Source: an uncultured Alistipes sp. (GTDB lineage Bacteria; Bacteroidota; Bacteroidia; Bacteroidales; Rikenellaceae). From it: a stretch of 5,576 nucleotides of DNA. Below are positions 1 through 5,576 of the stretch, piece after piece. The notes beneath the pieces were generated by a model. The model saw nothing but the letters and a program-made list of their open reading frames with translations. It had not been told where the DNA came from and made no database searches. A program made the translations under genes and the position numbers. Location: contig CAAGGY010000140.1 of assembly GCA_900769525.1 (NCBI GenBank), positions 1-5,576 of the forward strand. Direction: 5' to 3'. Numbering within the stretch: position 1 is the stretch's first letter; each line of letters begins with the position of its first letter.

Positions 1-49
1 AAAAAAAATGTGGATGGGCTGTACTTAAACGTACTGCCCATTCACATTT
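1..49 (-). terminator. Intrinsic terminator of nifJ, probably bidirectional
   Basis: Positions 6-49 form a long interrupted hairpin. AAATGTG (6-12) pairs with CACATTT (43-49), ATGGGC (14-19) with GCCCAT (36-41), and GTAC (21-24) with GTAC (31-34), around a 6-nt loop. That gives 17 pairs with two single mismatches. On the minus strand the stem runs straight into eight Us (8-1), the classic form for a gene ending at 91. On the plus strand the mismatches become G-U and U-U, and the stem is followed by UUUUCUUUU, so it could also stop a convergent transcript from the left. That second role is inference, since no left neighbour is visible. Confidence 0.87.
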
Positions 50-61
50 TCTTTTGTTAGC

Positions 62-77
62 GGCAGCAGATGCTGCC
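62..77. repeat. Small perfect inverted repeat in the nifJ 3' UTR
   Basis: GGCAGC (62-67) and GCTGCC (72-77) form a 6-bp G/C-rich stem with a 4-nt loop. It lies between the nifJ stop codon (91-93) and the main terminator. No U tract follows on the minus strand, so it is probably not a terminator. A hairpin here could protect the mRNA 3' end or add to termination. Both roles are inference. Confidence 0.45.
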
Positions 78-90
78 TTATCGTAAGAAA

Positions 91-3000
91 TTACTTGGTG
101 CGGTTGATATACGAGTTATAACGCCACTTAGCATTCTCCTCAGCCGCCTCGAAGAGCTGCTCTGCCTCAGCAGGGAATGCCTTCTTAAGTGATGTGTAAC
201 GCACCTCCTTCATCAAGAAGTCACGGAACTTGCTCCAATCTGGCTCCTTAGAATCCATCACGAATGGGTTCTTACCCTCAGCCTCAAGCTGTGGGTTGTA
301 GTGCCAGAGGTGCCAGTAGCCACACTCTACAGCCTGCTTACCAACGGTCTGAGTGCGAGTCATACCGCCCTTGATACCGTGGTTGATACAAGGAGCATAA
401 GCGATGATGAGCGATGGACCTGGGTAAGCCTCTGCCTCCTTCAACACGTTGAAGAGCTGCTGCTGTGATGCACCGATAGATACCTGAGCTACATATACAT
501 AGCCATAGGTCATTGCAATAGCACCGATATCCTTCTTGCGGATGCGCTTACCTGCTGAAGCAAACTTAGCAACAGCACCCACAGGAGTAGACTTAGATGA
601 CTGGCCACCAGTGTTAGAGTAAACCTCAGTATCGACGATAAGGATGTTCACATCCTCGCCCGATGCGAGTACATGGTCAACACCGCCGAAGCCGATATCA
701 TAACCCCAACCGTCACCACCGAAGATCCACTGTGACTTCTTAACGAGCCAATCTTTGTACTCGATGATAGTCTTGCAAGACTCGCACTGGCAAGCCTCAG
801 CCATAGGGATAAGGCGTGCTGCGATATCACGAGTAGCTGCAGCGAGGTGACGTGAGTCGATCCACTCCTGCATTGTAGCCTTAAGCTCCTCAGAGCAGCA
901 GTTGCACTCAGCGATAGCCTTGCGCATAACATCTGCCAAAGCCTCACGAATCTTCTCAACACCCACACGCATACCGAGACCGAACTCAGCATTATCCTCG
1001 AAGAGTGAGTTTGCCCAAGCTGGACCCTTACCCTCAGCGTTAGTGCAGTATGGAGTTGAAGGTGCTGAGCCAGAGTAGATTGATGTACAACCTGTAGCAT
1101 TAGCAACCATCATACGATCACCAAAGAGCTGAGTGATAGCCTTGATATATGGTGTCTCACCGCAACCAGCACAAGCACCTGAGAACTCGAACAATGGCTG
1201 TGCAAACTGCAAGTTCTTAACAGACTTTGTCTTATCTACGTGCTCTGTGTAGCCGATATTCTTTGTTACATAGTCCCAATTCTTAGCCTGAGCTACCTGC
1301 TCTGCCAAAGGACGCAGAACGAGAGCCTTCTCCTTAGCTGGACATACATCAACACAGTTGTTACAGCCTGTACAGTCCATAGGAGATACCTGGATGCGGA
1401 ACTTAAGAGCCTTAGTCTCGCCCAAGCCCTGCTTCCACTCAAGACCTGAAGCTGCTGCCTGCTCCTCAGTAGCGAGGAATGGGCGGATAGCAGCGTGAGG
1501 ACAGACGTAAGCACACTGGTTACACTGGATACAGTTCTCAATCTTCCACTCTGGCACTGATGATGCGATACCACGCTTCTCGTAAGCGGCAGTACCGTTA
1601 TCCCAAGTACCATCCTCACGGCCGTTGAATGCCGATACAGGGAGCATATCGCCCTTGAGAGCGTCGATAGGCTTACATACCTCACGAACGAATGCTGGGA
1701 TTGTTGTGTCAACAGCTGCTGCACTCTCAGAGCACTCGAGCTCTGCCCACTCAGCAGGAACATCAACCTTAACAACAGCCTCGCAACCAGCGTCAACAGC
1801 GGCGTAGTTCATATTTACGATATCCTCGCCCTTGTTGCCGTATGATTTGTAGATAGCCTTCTTCATCTCCTCTACAGCCTTCTCGATAGGGATGATGTCA
1901 GCAATCTTGAAGAATGCTGCCTGCATAATGGTGTTGGTACGTGAACCAAGACCGAGCTCCTGAGCAATCTTTGTAGCGTTGATGATGTAGAAGTTGATAC
2001 CCTTCTTTGCAAGGTACTGCTTCATGTGTGTTGGGAGTGTGCGGCAAGTAGTCTCAGCGTCGTTTACCGAGTTGAGTAAGAACGAGCCACCACGCTTCAA
2101 GCCCTTCAACACGTCGTACTTCTCCACGTATGATGGCACGTGGCAAGCAACGAAGTCAGGAGTTGTTACAAGGTATGGTGAAGTGATTGGGTTGTCACCG
2201 AAGCGCAAGTGCGATGATGTGTAACCACCCGACTTCTTAGAGTCGTATGAGAAGTATGCCTGGCAATACTTATCAGTAGAGCCACCGATAATCTTGATTG
2301 AGTTCTTGTTAGCACCTACAGTACCATCAGAACCGAGACCGAAGAACAATGCCTCGAAGGTACCCTCCTTAGCCATCGAGATCTCCTCGCCAACAGGCAA
2401 CGAGAGATTTGTAACATCATCTACGATACCAACGGTGAAGTGGTTCTTAGGCTCTACCGAAGCGAGGTTCTCAAATACTGCCAACATCTGAGCAGGAGTA
2501 GTATCCTTAGATGAGAGACCGTAGCGGCCACCGATGATCATAGGACGGTTCTCGCACTCGTAGAATGCATCGCGGATGTCGAGCAACAGAGGCTCACCAG
2601 TAGATCCTGGCTCCTTGGTGCGGTCGAGAACGCAGATACGCTTAACAGACTTAGGCAATACGTTGAACAGATACTTCGCTGAGAATGGGCGGTAGAGGTG
2701 AACAGTGATAACACCCACCTTCTGGCCCTGAGTGCGAAGGTAGTCAACGCACTCCTTGATAGTCTCTGTCACTGAGCCCATAGCGATGATGATGTTCTCA
2801 GCATCCTCAGCACCATAGTAAGTGAATGGGGCATAGTTGCGGCCAGTAATCTTCGAAATCTGAGTCATTGCCTCAGCCACCATATCAGGCACTGCGTTGT
2901 AGAACTTGTTTGAAGCCTCGCGTGTCTGGAAGTAGATATCTGGGTTCTGAGCAGTACCACGAGTTACAGGGTGCTCAGGGTTGAGGGCACGACGGCGGAA

Positions 3001-3609
3001 CTCCTTGAGTGCCTCACGGTCGAACATCGCCGTAAGCGACGCCTCGTCCATAAGCTCAATCTTCTGAATCTCGTGCGATGTACGGAAGCCATCGAAGAAG
3101 TGTACGAATGGGATGCGAGCCTTGAGTGCCACGATGTGAGCGACACCTGCAAGGTCCATAACCTCCTGTACAGACGATGTTGCAAGCATAGCAAAACCAG
3201 TCTGACGTACAGCCATAACATCCTGGTGGTCACCAAAGATTGAGAGCGACTGCGCTGCAAGAGCACGTGCCGATACGTGGAAAACGCCTGGGAGCAACTC
3301 ACCAGCAATCTTATACATATTTGGAACCATAAGGAGCAAGCCCTGCGATGCTGTGAATGTAGATGTCAACGCACCGCTCTGCAAAGAGCCGTGCACAGCA
3401 CCTGCTGCACCAGCCTCAGACTGCATCTCTACCACCTTAACGGTATCACCGAAAATGTTCTTTTTGCCCTGTGCTGACCACTCGTCAACAAGCTCTGCCA
3501 TAGTCGATGATGGGGTGATAGGATAGATGGCCGCTACCTCTGAGAACATATAGGCAATATGCGCTGCAGCGTAGTTACCATCACAAGTAATAAATCTCTT
3601 TTCTGCCAT
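91..3609 (-). CDS. nifJ: Pyruvate:ferredoxin (flavodoxin) oxidoreductase, single-chain
   Basis: Cytoplasmic enzyme that oxidatively decarboxylates pyruvate with CoA to acetyl-CoA and CO2 and reduces ferredoxin or flavodoxin. It has 1172 residues, the usual length for the fused enzyme, and all domains are present in order. Domain I carries YPITPSS (29-35), E65 and R115, which match Thr31, Glu64 and Arg114 of the Desulfovibrio africanus enzyme. Next come the CoA-binding domain with DRTKEPGS (329-336), the gamma domain with GSDGTVGANK (426-435) and the EKR motif (677-679). Two 4Fe-4S ferredoxin motifs follow: C693/C696/C699/C703 and C746/C749/C752/C756. The C-terminal TPP domain has the cluster ligands C813, C816, C841 and C1074, the GDG motif (965-967) and YSNTGGQ (997-1003). 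The extra C-terminal domain VII of D. africanus is absent. The ATG start fits family N-termini, and no Shine-Dalgarno is seen. Arg codons are mostly CGT/CGC, suggesting high expression. An extra Cys group lies at 902-945. Confidence 0.98.
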   Translation of the reverse strand: MAEKRFITCDGNYAAAHIAYMFSEVAAIYPITPSSTMAELVDEWSAQGKKNIFGDTVKVVEMQSEAGAAGAVHGSLQSGALTSTFTASQGLLLMVPNMYKIAGELLPGVFHVSARALAAQSLSIFGDHQDVMAVRQTGFAMLATSSVQEVMDLAGVAHIVALKARIPFVHFFDGFRTSHEIQKIELMDEASLTAMFDREALKEFRRRALNPEHPVTRGTAQNPDIYFQTREASNKFYNAVPDMVAEAMTQISKITGRNYAPFTYYGAEDAENIIIAMGSVTETIKECVDYLRTQGQKVGVITVHLYRPFSAKYLFNVLPKSVKRICVLDRTKEPGSTGEPLLLDIRDAFYECENRPMIIGGRYGLSSKDTTPAQMLAVFENLASVEPKNHFTVGIVDDVTNLSLPVGEEISMAKEGTFEALFFGLGSDGTVGANKNSIKIIGGSTDKYCQAYFSYDSKKSGGYTSSHLRFGDNPITSPYLVTTPDFVACHVPSYVEKYDVLKGLKRGGSFLLNSVNDAETTCRTLPTHMKQYLAKKGINFYIINATKIAQELGLGSRTNTIMQAAFFKIADIIPIEKAVEEMKKAIYKSYGNKGEDIVNMNYAAVDAGCEAVVKVDVPAEWAELECSESAAAVDTTIPAFVREVCKPIDALKGDMLPVSAFNGREDGTWDNGTAAYEKRGIASSVPEWKIENCIQCNQCAYVCPHAAIRPFLATEEQAAASGLEWKQGLGETKALKFRIQVSPMDCTGCNNCVDVCPAKEKALVLRPLAEQVAQAKNWDYVTKNIGYTEHVDKTKSVKNLQFAQPLFEFSGACAGCGETPYIKAITQLFGDRMMVANATGCTSIYSGSAPSTPYCTNAEGKGPAWANSLFEDNAEFGLGMRVGVEKIREALADVMRKAIAECNCCSEELKATMQEWIDSRHLAAATRDIAARLIPMAEACQCESCKTIIEYKDWLVKKSQWIFGGDGWGYDIGFGGVDHVLASGEDVNILIVDTEVYSNTGGQSSKSTPVGAVAKFASAGKRIRKKDIGAIAMTYGYVYVAQVSIGASQQQLFNVLKEAEAYPGPSLIIAYAPCINHGIKGGMTRTQTVGKQAVECGYWHLWHYNPQLEAEGKNPFVMDSKEPDWSKFRDFLMKEVRYTSLKKAFPAEAEQLFEAAEENAKWRYNSYINRTK

Positions 3610-3753
3610 ACTTTATTTCAATTAAATTTCCAATTTCGTCAATATTGTTAAACTACCCTTTCAAAAAATACCCCATAGGGGTAAATATTTTGCCCTCAAA
3701 TCTGAGGTCTGGATAGTCAAAAGCCGAATATATGGTATCCGGTCAACAAAAAT
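3610..3753 (-). promoter_or_regulatory. Structured 5' leader of nifJ
   Basis: If transcription starts about 5 nt past the TAACTTTG element at 3759-3766, nifJ has an untranslated leader of about 145 nt. Three consecutive hairpins can be drawn on the minus strand. The first pairs 3742-3736 with 3730-3724 (CCGGATA/TATTCGG, one G-U, 5-nt loop). The second pairs 3707-3703 with 3698-3694 (CCTCA/TGAGG, 4-nt loop). The third pairs 3683-3678 with 3674-3669 and runs into a U tract. The rest is AT-rich. I recognise no known riboswitch or protein-leader class. The pairings are seen directly. That the region is transcribed and has a regulatory role is inferred. Confidence 0.4.
3662..3683 (-). terminator. 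Terminator-like hairpin in the nifJ leader (possible attenuator)
   Basis: On the minus strand TACCCC (3683-3678) and GGGGTA (3674-3669) form a perfect 6-bp stem with a 3-nt loop. Six Us follow directly (3668-3663). It lies 60-74 bases before the nifJ start codon, so it would stop transcription before the gene if it works. A second copy of the 3' arm, GGGTA at 3658-3654, could pair with the same 5' arm and disrupt the terminator. The stem is short, so efficiency may be low. At the DNA level the palindrome could instead be a protein-binding site. Confidence 0.35.
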
Positions 3754-3758
3754 CGGTG

Positions 3759-3788
3759 CAAAGTTACACAATAAACACGAAAAATCAT
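3759..3788 (-). promoter_or_regulatory. Candidate promoter of nifJ
   Basis: The minus strand reads TAACTTTG at 3766-3759, a full match to the Bacteroidota -7 element TAnnTTTG. A weak -33 element, ATG instead of TTG, lies at 3788-3786 with a 19-nt spacer. The predicted start of transcription is near 3754. This is the only full TAnnTTTG match I found on the minus strand between the two genes. The weak -33 could mean that an activator helps or that the promoter depends on regulation. Confidence 0.5.
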
Positions 3789-3798
3789 AGCTTTTTCG

Positions 3799-3816
3799 CT
3801 GTTAACTTTTTAACAA
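3799..3816. promoter_or_regulatory. Rex-like operator upstream of nifJ
   Basis: The 18-bp site CTGTTAACTTTTTAACAA matches the Rex consensus TTGTTAAnnnnTTAACAA at 13 of 14 defined positions; only the first base differs. Rex is a repressor that senses the NADH/NAD+ ratio and controls fermentation and energy genes in several phyla, and a pyruvate-oxidising enzyme would be a sensible target. The site is centred about 54 bp upstream of the predicted nifJ start, just beyond the -33 element, which is a little far for simple repression. A single half-site TTGTTAA occurs at 3645-3651. Whether this organism has Rex is not visible here. Confidence 0.45.
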
Positions 3817-3817
3817 T

Positions 3818-3850
3818 ACAAAACGCCTCCTGCCAACGGGCTTAGAGGCA
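3818..3850 (-). terminator. Intrinsic terminator of the C11 protease gene
   Basis: On the minus strand GCCTC (3849-3845) pairs with GAGGC (3829-3825). An inner GCC/GGC stem (3841-3839 with 3834-3832) closes a 4-nt loop, with a small internal bulge between the two stems. A moderate T-rich tail, GTTTTGT, follows. It lies about 55 bases beyond the stop codon at 3906. A different pairing is possible between CTCCTG (3864-3859) and CAGGAG (3832-3827), which ends at the same place. A further 5-bp stem without a U tract, 3904-3900 with 3886-3882, lies next to the stop codon. Confidence 0.65.
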
Positions 3851-3905
3851 CCATTTGACAGGAGAGTAAATTGTTCTTTTTCTCGCCATATAGCTCTTTG
3901 CGAGG

Positions 3906-5234
3906 TCAATTTGAGTGGGGATAAGTAGCTCTATTTCGCTTAAGAAGGCGACTCCAGCCCGTGGCCCTATCGAAGGCCAACGCCTCGTAGCGGGCCTTAT
4001 CAAAATCAAGCTCTGTCCACTGCTCAGAGTTTACAAGCGTCACACTCGGGTAGACACTATCAATACCCTCTACATAGCTACTAACACGGCACACGACAGC
4101 GCTATCTGCGGCCTCCTTGACACTCTCTGCCGAGGCCAACAACTCAGGGTACTGGGTCGCAGCAGCCACCCTGCTCACTGCATCAACAATATCGAAGTTA
4201 TAGAATGGATCGCCTTTGCTCGTTGAGTTCAAATATGACTCGACAAATACTCCATGAAAGTAGTATGACGTAGCTAATGCCTCGTCGATATGTTCTGTCG
4301 TAAAGCCATACTTTGCATCAAAAGCCTCCTTGCCAATCGCAAGTTGCTCGTCATAGAGTGAGACTACAATATCAACAAAACTACGAATTGCTGAGTTAAA
4401 CTCATCGACGCAGCTACACTTTGTTAGCATCTTATCGCTAACACACTTTGGAGAGGTTAGATGGAGTTCAAACTCACGACTAATGTCATACTCGACGCTC
4501 CGCTCTATGGCGTTCACATCATCATTACCATAGAGCATCAAACCCTCGACAAGCAGCTTCAACTCATCGCAGTTTGTAAATGACACGTGCGACGAGCTGA
4601 GATAGTAGTCGGTATATGGCACCAACTCGGTGATATACTCCATGGTATTCATCATACAGCTATTGAGAATTGTCATCAAGAAGTGTGTATCGGCAAGCTC
4701 CATAGCCTGAGTAATAGTATCTATGCCAGTATAGCTCTTATAGTAATCATCTAAGAGCGTACCTCGTGTGAGGGCATCATACTTGAGGTCATAGGCTATG
4801 CCGTGACCAAAAAGTAGGAGGATATACTCATCTGCTGGTGCCTGCTCCTTGGCCCAGGTGATGACGTTAGCCATATTCTGCGCATCGTCAATACGGAATC
4901 TATTTGCGGCATAGTCCGAGTACGTCAGCTTGCGCTGTCCGTGGTTATACTTGAACCTTGTGACACCACCACTGCCGTCTGAGTAATCAAAGTCTAAGCC
5001 TCTTGTCCACTTGACAATACCGAGGATGTTGATATGTCGGGGGACGGTCACCTGGCAGAGGTTATTGAGCATCGAGGTAACATCGTGGTCGAGCCCACCA
5101 CAGGTAATATAACATATTATGGTGTAGCTACGATCCTTGTCTGGCTCAGGCGCAGCAGGACTCTCCTCAGCCGTGCAGGAGCAGAATAAGAGAGCAACAA
5201 GGCCAAGAATAAGATGTTTAATAGTGGTTTTCAT
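3906..5234 (-). CDS. Exported clostripain-family (peptidase C11) lipoprotein
   Basis: Predicted cysteine protease of 442 residues, anchored by a lipid outside the cytoplasm. The N-terminus is a lipoprotein signal: K2 and K6, a hydrophobic run LILGLVALLF (8-17), then C18-S19-C20, with C20 the likely lipidated residue. Acidic residues soon after it (TAEE, 21-24) resemble surface-export signals of Bacteroidota lipoproteins. The C11 core begins near residue 36 and holds the expected dyad: H144 in LFGHG and C193 in LNSCMM, 49 residues apart, close to family spacing. K151 and R157 lie between them, where family members cut themselves to mature. The usual Asp two residues before the catalytic Cys is N191 here. 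The fold beyond about residue 235 is not recognised. ATG at 5234 is preferred over an in-frame GTG at 5240 because it gives a standard signal peptide. Codon use is less biased than in nifJ. Relatives include fragipain of Bacteroides fragilis, but the substrate here is unknown. Confidence 0.88.
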   Translation of the reverse strand: MKTTIKHLILGLVALLFCSCTAEESPAAPEPDKDRSYTIICYITCGGLDHDVTSMLNNLCQVTVPRHINILGIVKWTRGLDFDYSDGSGGVTRFKYNHGQRKLTYSDYAANRFRIDDAQNMANVITWAKEQAPADEYILLLFGHGIAYDLKYDALTRGTLLDDYYKSYTGIDTITQAMELADTHFLMTILNSCMMNTMEYITELVPYTDYYLSSSHVSFTNCDELKLLVEGLMLYGNDDVNAIERSVEYDISREFELHLTSPKCVSDKMLTKCSCVDEFNSAIRSFVDIVVSLYDEQLAIGKEAFDAKYGFTTEHIDEALATSYYFHGVFVESYLNSTSKGDPFYNFDIVDAVSRVAAATQYPELLASAESVKEAADSAVVCRVSSYVEGIDSVYPSVTLVNSEQWTELDFDKARYEALAFDRATGWSRLLKRNRATYPHSN

Positions 5235-5256
5235 AGACACAAGAGTTGCTATATCA

Positions 5257-5287
5257 CAAAGTTAGCAAAAATTGCACGAAACATCAA
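5257..5287 (-). promoter_or_regulatory. Promoter of the C11 lipoprotein gene
   Basis: The minus strand shows TAACTTTG at 5264-5257, a full match to TAnnTTTG. A TTG -33 element lies at 5287-5285 with a 20-nt spacer, the normal Bacteroidota arrangement. Transcription should start near 5252, leaving a leader of only about 17 nt before the ATG at 5234. So short a leader leaves little room for RNA-level control, in contrast to nifJ. Confidence 0.7.
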
Positions 5288-5310
5288 GCAAGTGGCGAAA
5301 TATTTTGAGC

Positions 5311-5324
5311 ACTAAGTATTTAGT
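5311..5324. repeat. Short inverted repeat upstream of the protease promoter
   Basis: ACTAA (5311-5315) and TTAGT (5320-5324) form a perfect 5-bp inverted repeat with a 4-nt spacer. It lies about 24 bp upstream of the -33 element of the protease promoter, where a regulator could bind. The arms are short and A/T-rich, so chance is a real alternative. Confidence 0.25.
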
Positions 5325-5372
5325 CGGACCTGAAATGGGCAAAACGAAACAAAAGAGCACCAAATAGTTGAG

Positions 5373-5401
5373 ATGAGTTAGTAATGAGTTAGAATGAATT
5401 G
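5373..5401. repeat. Tandem direct repeat of a 9-bp unit
   Basis: ATGAGTTAG occurs at 5373-5381 and 5384-5392, 11 bp apart. A degraded third copy, ATGAATTG, is at 5394-5401. Spacing near one DNA turn suits a protein binding along one face of the helix. It lies about 90 bp upstream of the protease -33 element. It may also be simple slippage in AT-rich DNA. Confidence 0.35.
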
Positions 5402-5535
5402 AAAAATATCATTATTATTAATATTAACTCGAAAAAATGACTCTATCTAAGGCGGCCTAAACACAAGCACATATATTAATCAGCACCACAACCTAATTTT
5501 CTTATCAGAGTGATACATATGTGACGCTGACATGA

Positions 5536-5558
5536 AAAAGCCCTGCTAATTTGGGGTT
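5536..5558 (-). terminator. Possible weak terminator of a gene outside the window
   Basis: On the minus strand AACCCC (5558-5553) can pair with GGGCTT (5543-5538) with one mismatch, over a 9-nt loop, and several Us follow. In one minus-strand frame a TAA stop occurs at 5559-5557 just before it, after five codons from the window edge. This could be the end of an upstream gene. The stem is weak and the coding part too short to judge. Confidence 0.22.
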
Positions 5559-5576
5559 AGAAGTCGTGAGATGTGG

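Larger units (their letters stand above)
5241..5576. other. AT-rich region upstream of the protease gene, apparently non-coding
   Basis: Stops occur often in all frames, and I find no start codon followed by a credible protein. The strip 5401-5432 is almost pure A/T. Within it I see the protease promoter, an inverted repeat at 5311-5324, a direct repeat at 5373-5401, and the small inverted repeat TATCA/TGATA at 5503-5515. The palindrome ACATATGT is at 5515-5522. The last 20 or so bases may be the end of another minus-strand gene, but too little is present to call it. Confidence 0.6.

Noticed and set aside
648..3477. Several open frames of 60-167 codons on both strands inside nifJ
   Set aside because: They lie wholly within a complete, motif-rich gene, have low-complexity Ser/Leu/Arg-rich translations, and match no family. 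They are shadows of nifJ.
3662..3670. A second nifJ promoter at TATTTTTTG on the minus strand
   Set aside because: It has three bases instead of two between TA and TTTG once aligned, and the nearest TTTG upstream is 26 nt away, outside the usual spacing.
3669..3683. CsoR/CstR-type operator (TACCCC-ATA-GGGGTA)
   Set aside because: It resembles the G/C core of such operators, but it lies far downstream of the predicted promoter, no metal or sulfur gene is nearby, and the U tract makes an RNA hairpin the better explanation.
3610..3760. Known riboswitch in the nifJ leader, such as TPP
   Set aside because: I do not see the conserved core sequences of the TPP riboswitch or of any other class I know. 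The hairpins are simple and local.
3915..4226. Plus-strand open frame of 103 codons opposite the protease gene
   Set aside because: It lies inside the 3' part of the C11 gene, with no promoter or recognisable domain.
5235..5240. GTG start at 5240 for the C11 lipoprotein
   Set aside because: It is in frame but only two codons before an ATG that gives a normal MK-type signal peptide. The ATG is the simpler start.
5508..5576. Partial minus-strand protein of 23 codons entering from the right edge
   Set aside because: It is open only by chance length, has no recognisable motif, and competes with another frame that stops at 5557.

Overview
The window most likely comes from a Bacteroidales bacterium (Bacteroidota) living without oxygen, probably in a gut. 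Four things point there. Both genes have the Bacteroidota-type -7 element TAnnTTTG upstream (TAACTTTG both times). Neither start codon has a clear Shine-Dalgarno sequence. One gene is a full-length single-chain pyruvate:ferredoxin oxidoreductase. The other is a clostripain-family (C11) lipoprotein of a kind common in this group. I cannot resolve the genus.

Both genes lie on the minus strand, so the layout reads from right to left. Bases 5241-5576 are AT-rich and appear non-coding. They hold a good promoter for the protease, a short inverted repeat, a small direct repeat and, at the edge, what may be the tail of an upstream gene. The C11 lipoprotein gene (5234-3906) follows and ends at a hairpin terminator (about 3850-3818). 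The next 296 bases (3610-3905) are the control region of the second gene: a Rex-like palindrome, a TAnnTTTG promoter and a leader of about 145 nt with three hairpins, the last followed by six Us. nifJ (3609-91) fills most of the window and ends in a strong, probably bidirectional terminator at 1-49.

The two genes look like separate transcription units. nifJ is a central fermentation enzyme: it turns pyruvate into acetyl-CoA and CO2 and passes electrons to ferredoxin or flavodoxin. The protease is exported, and its substrate is unknown. Nothing in the sequence links the two functionally.

I see no mobile element, CRISPR array, rRNA or tRNA. The points most worth a second look are the structured nifJ leader (possible attenuator), the Rex-like site, and an Asn in the C11 protease where the family normally has the Asp that sets specificity for Arg/Lys.
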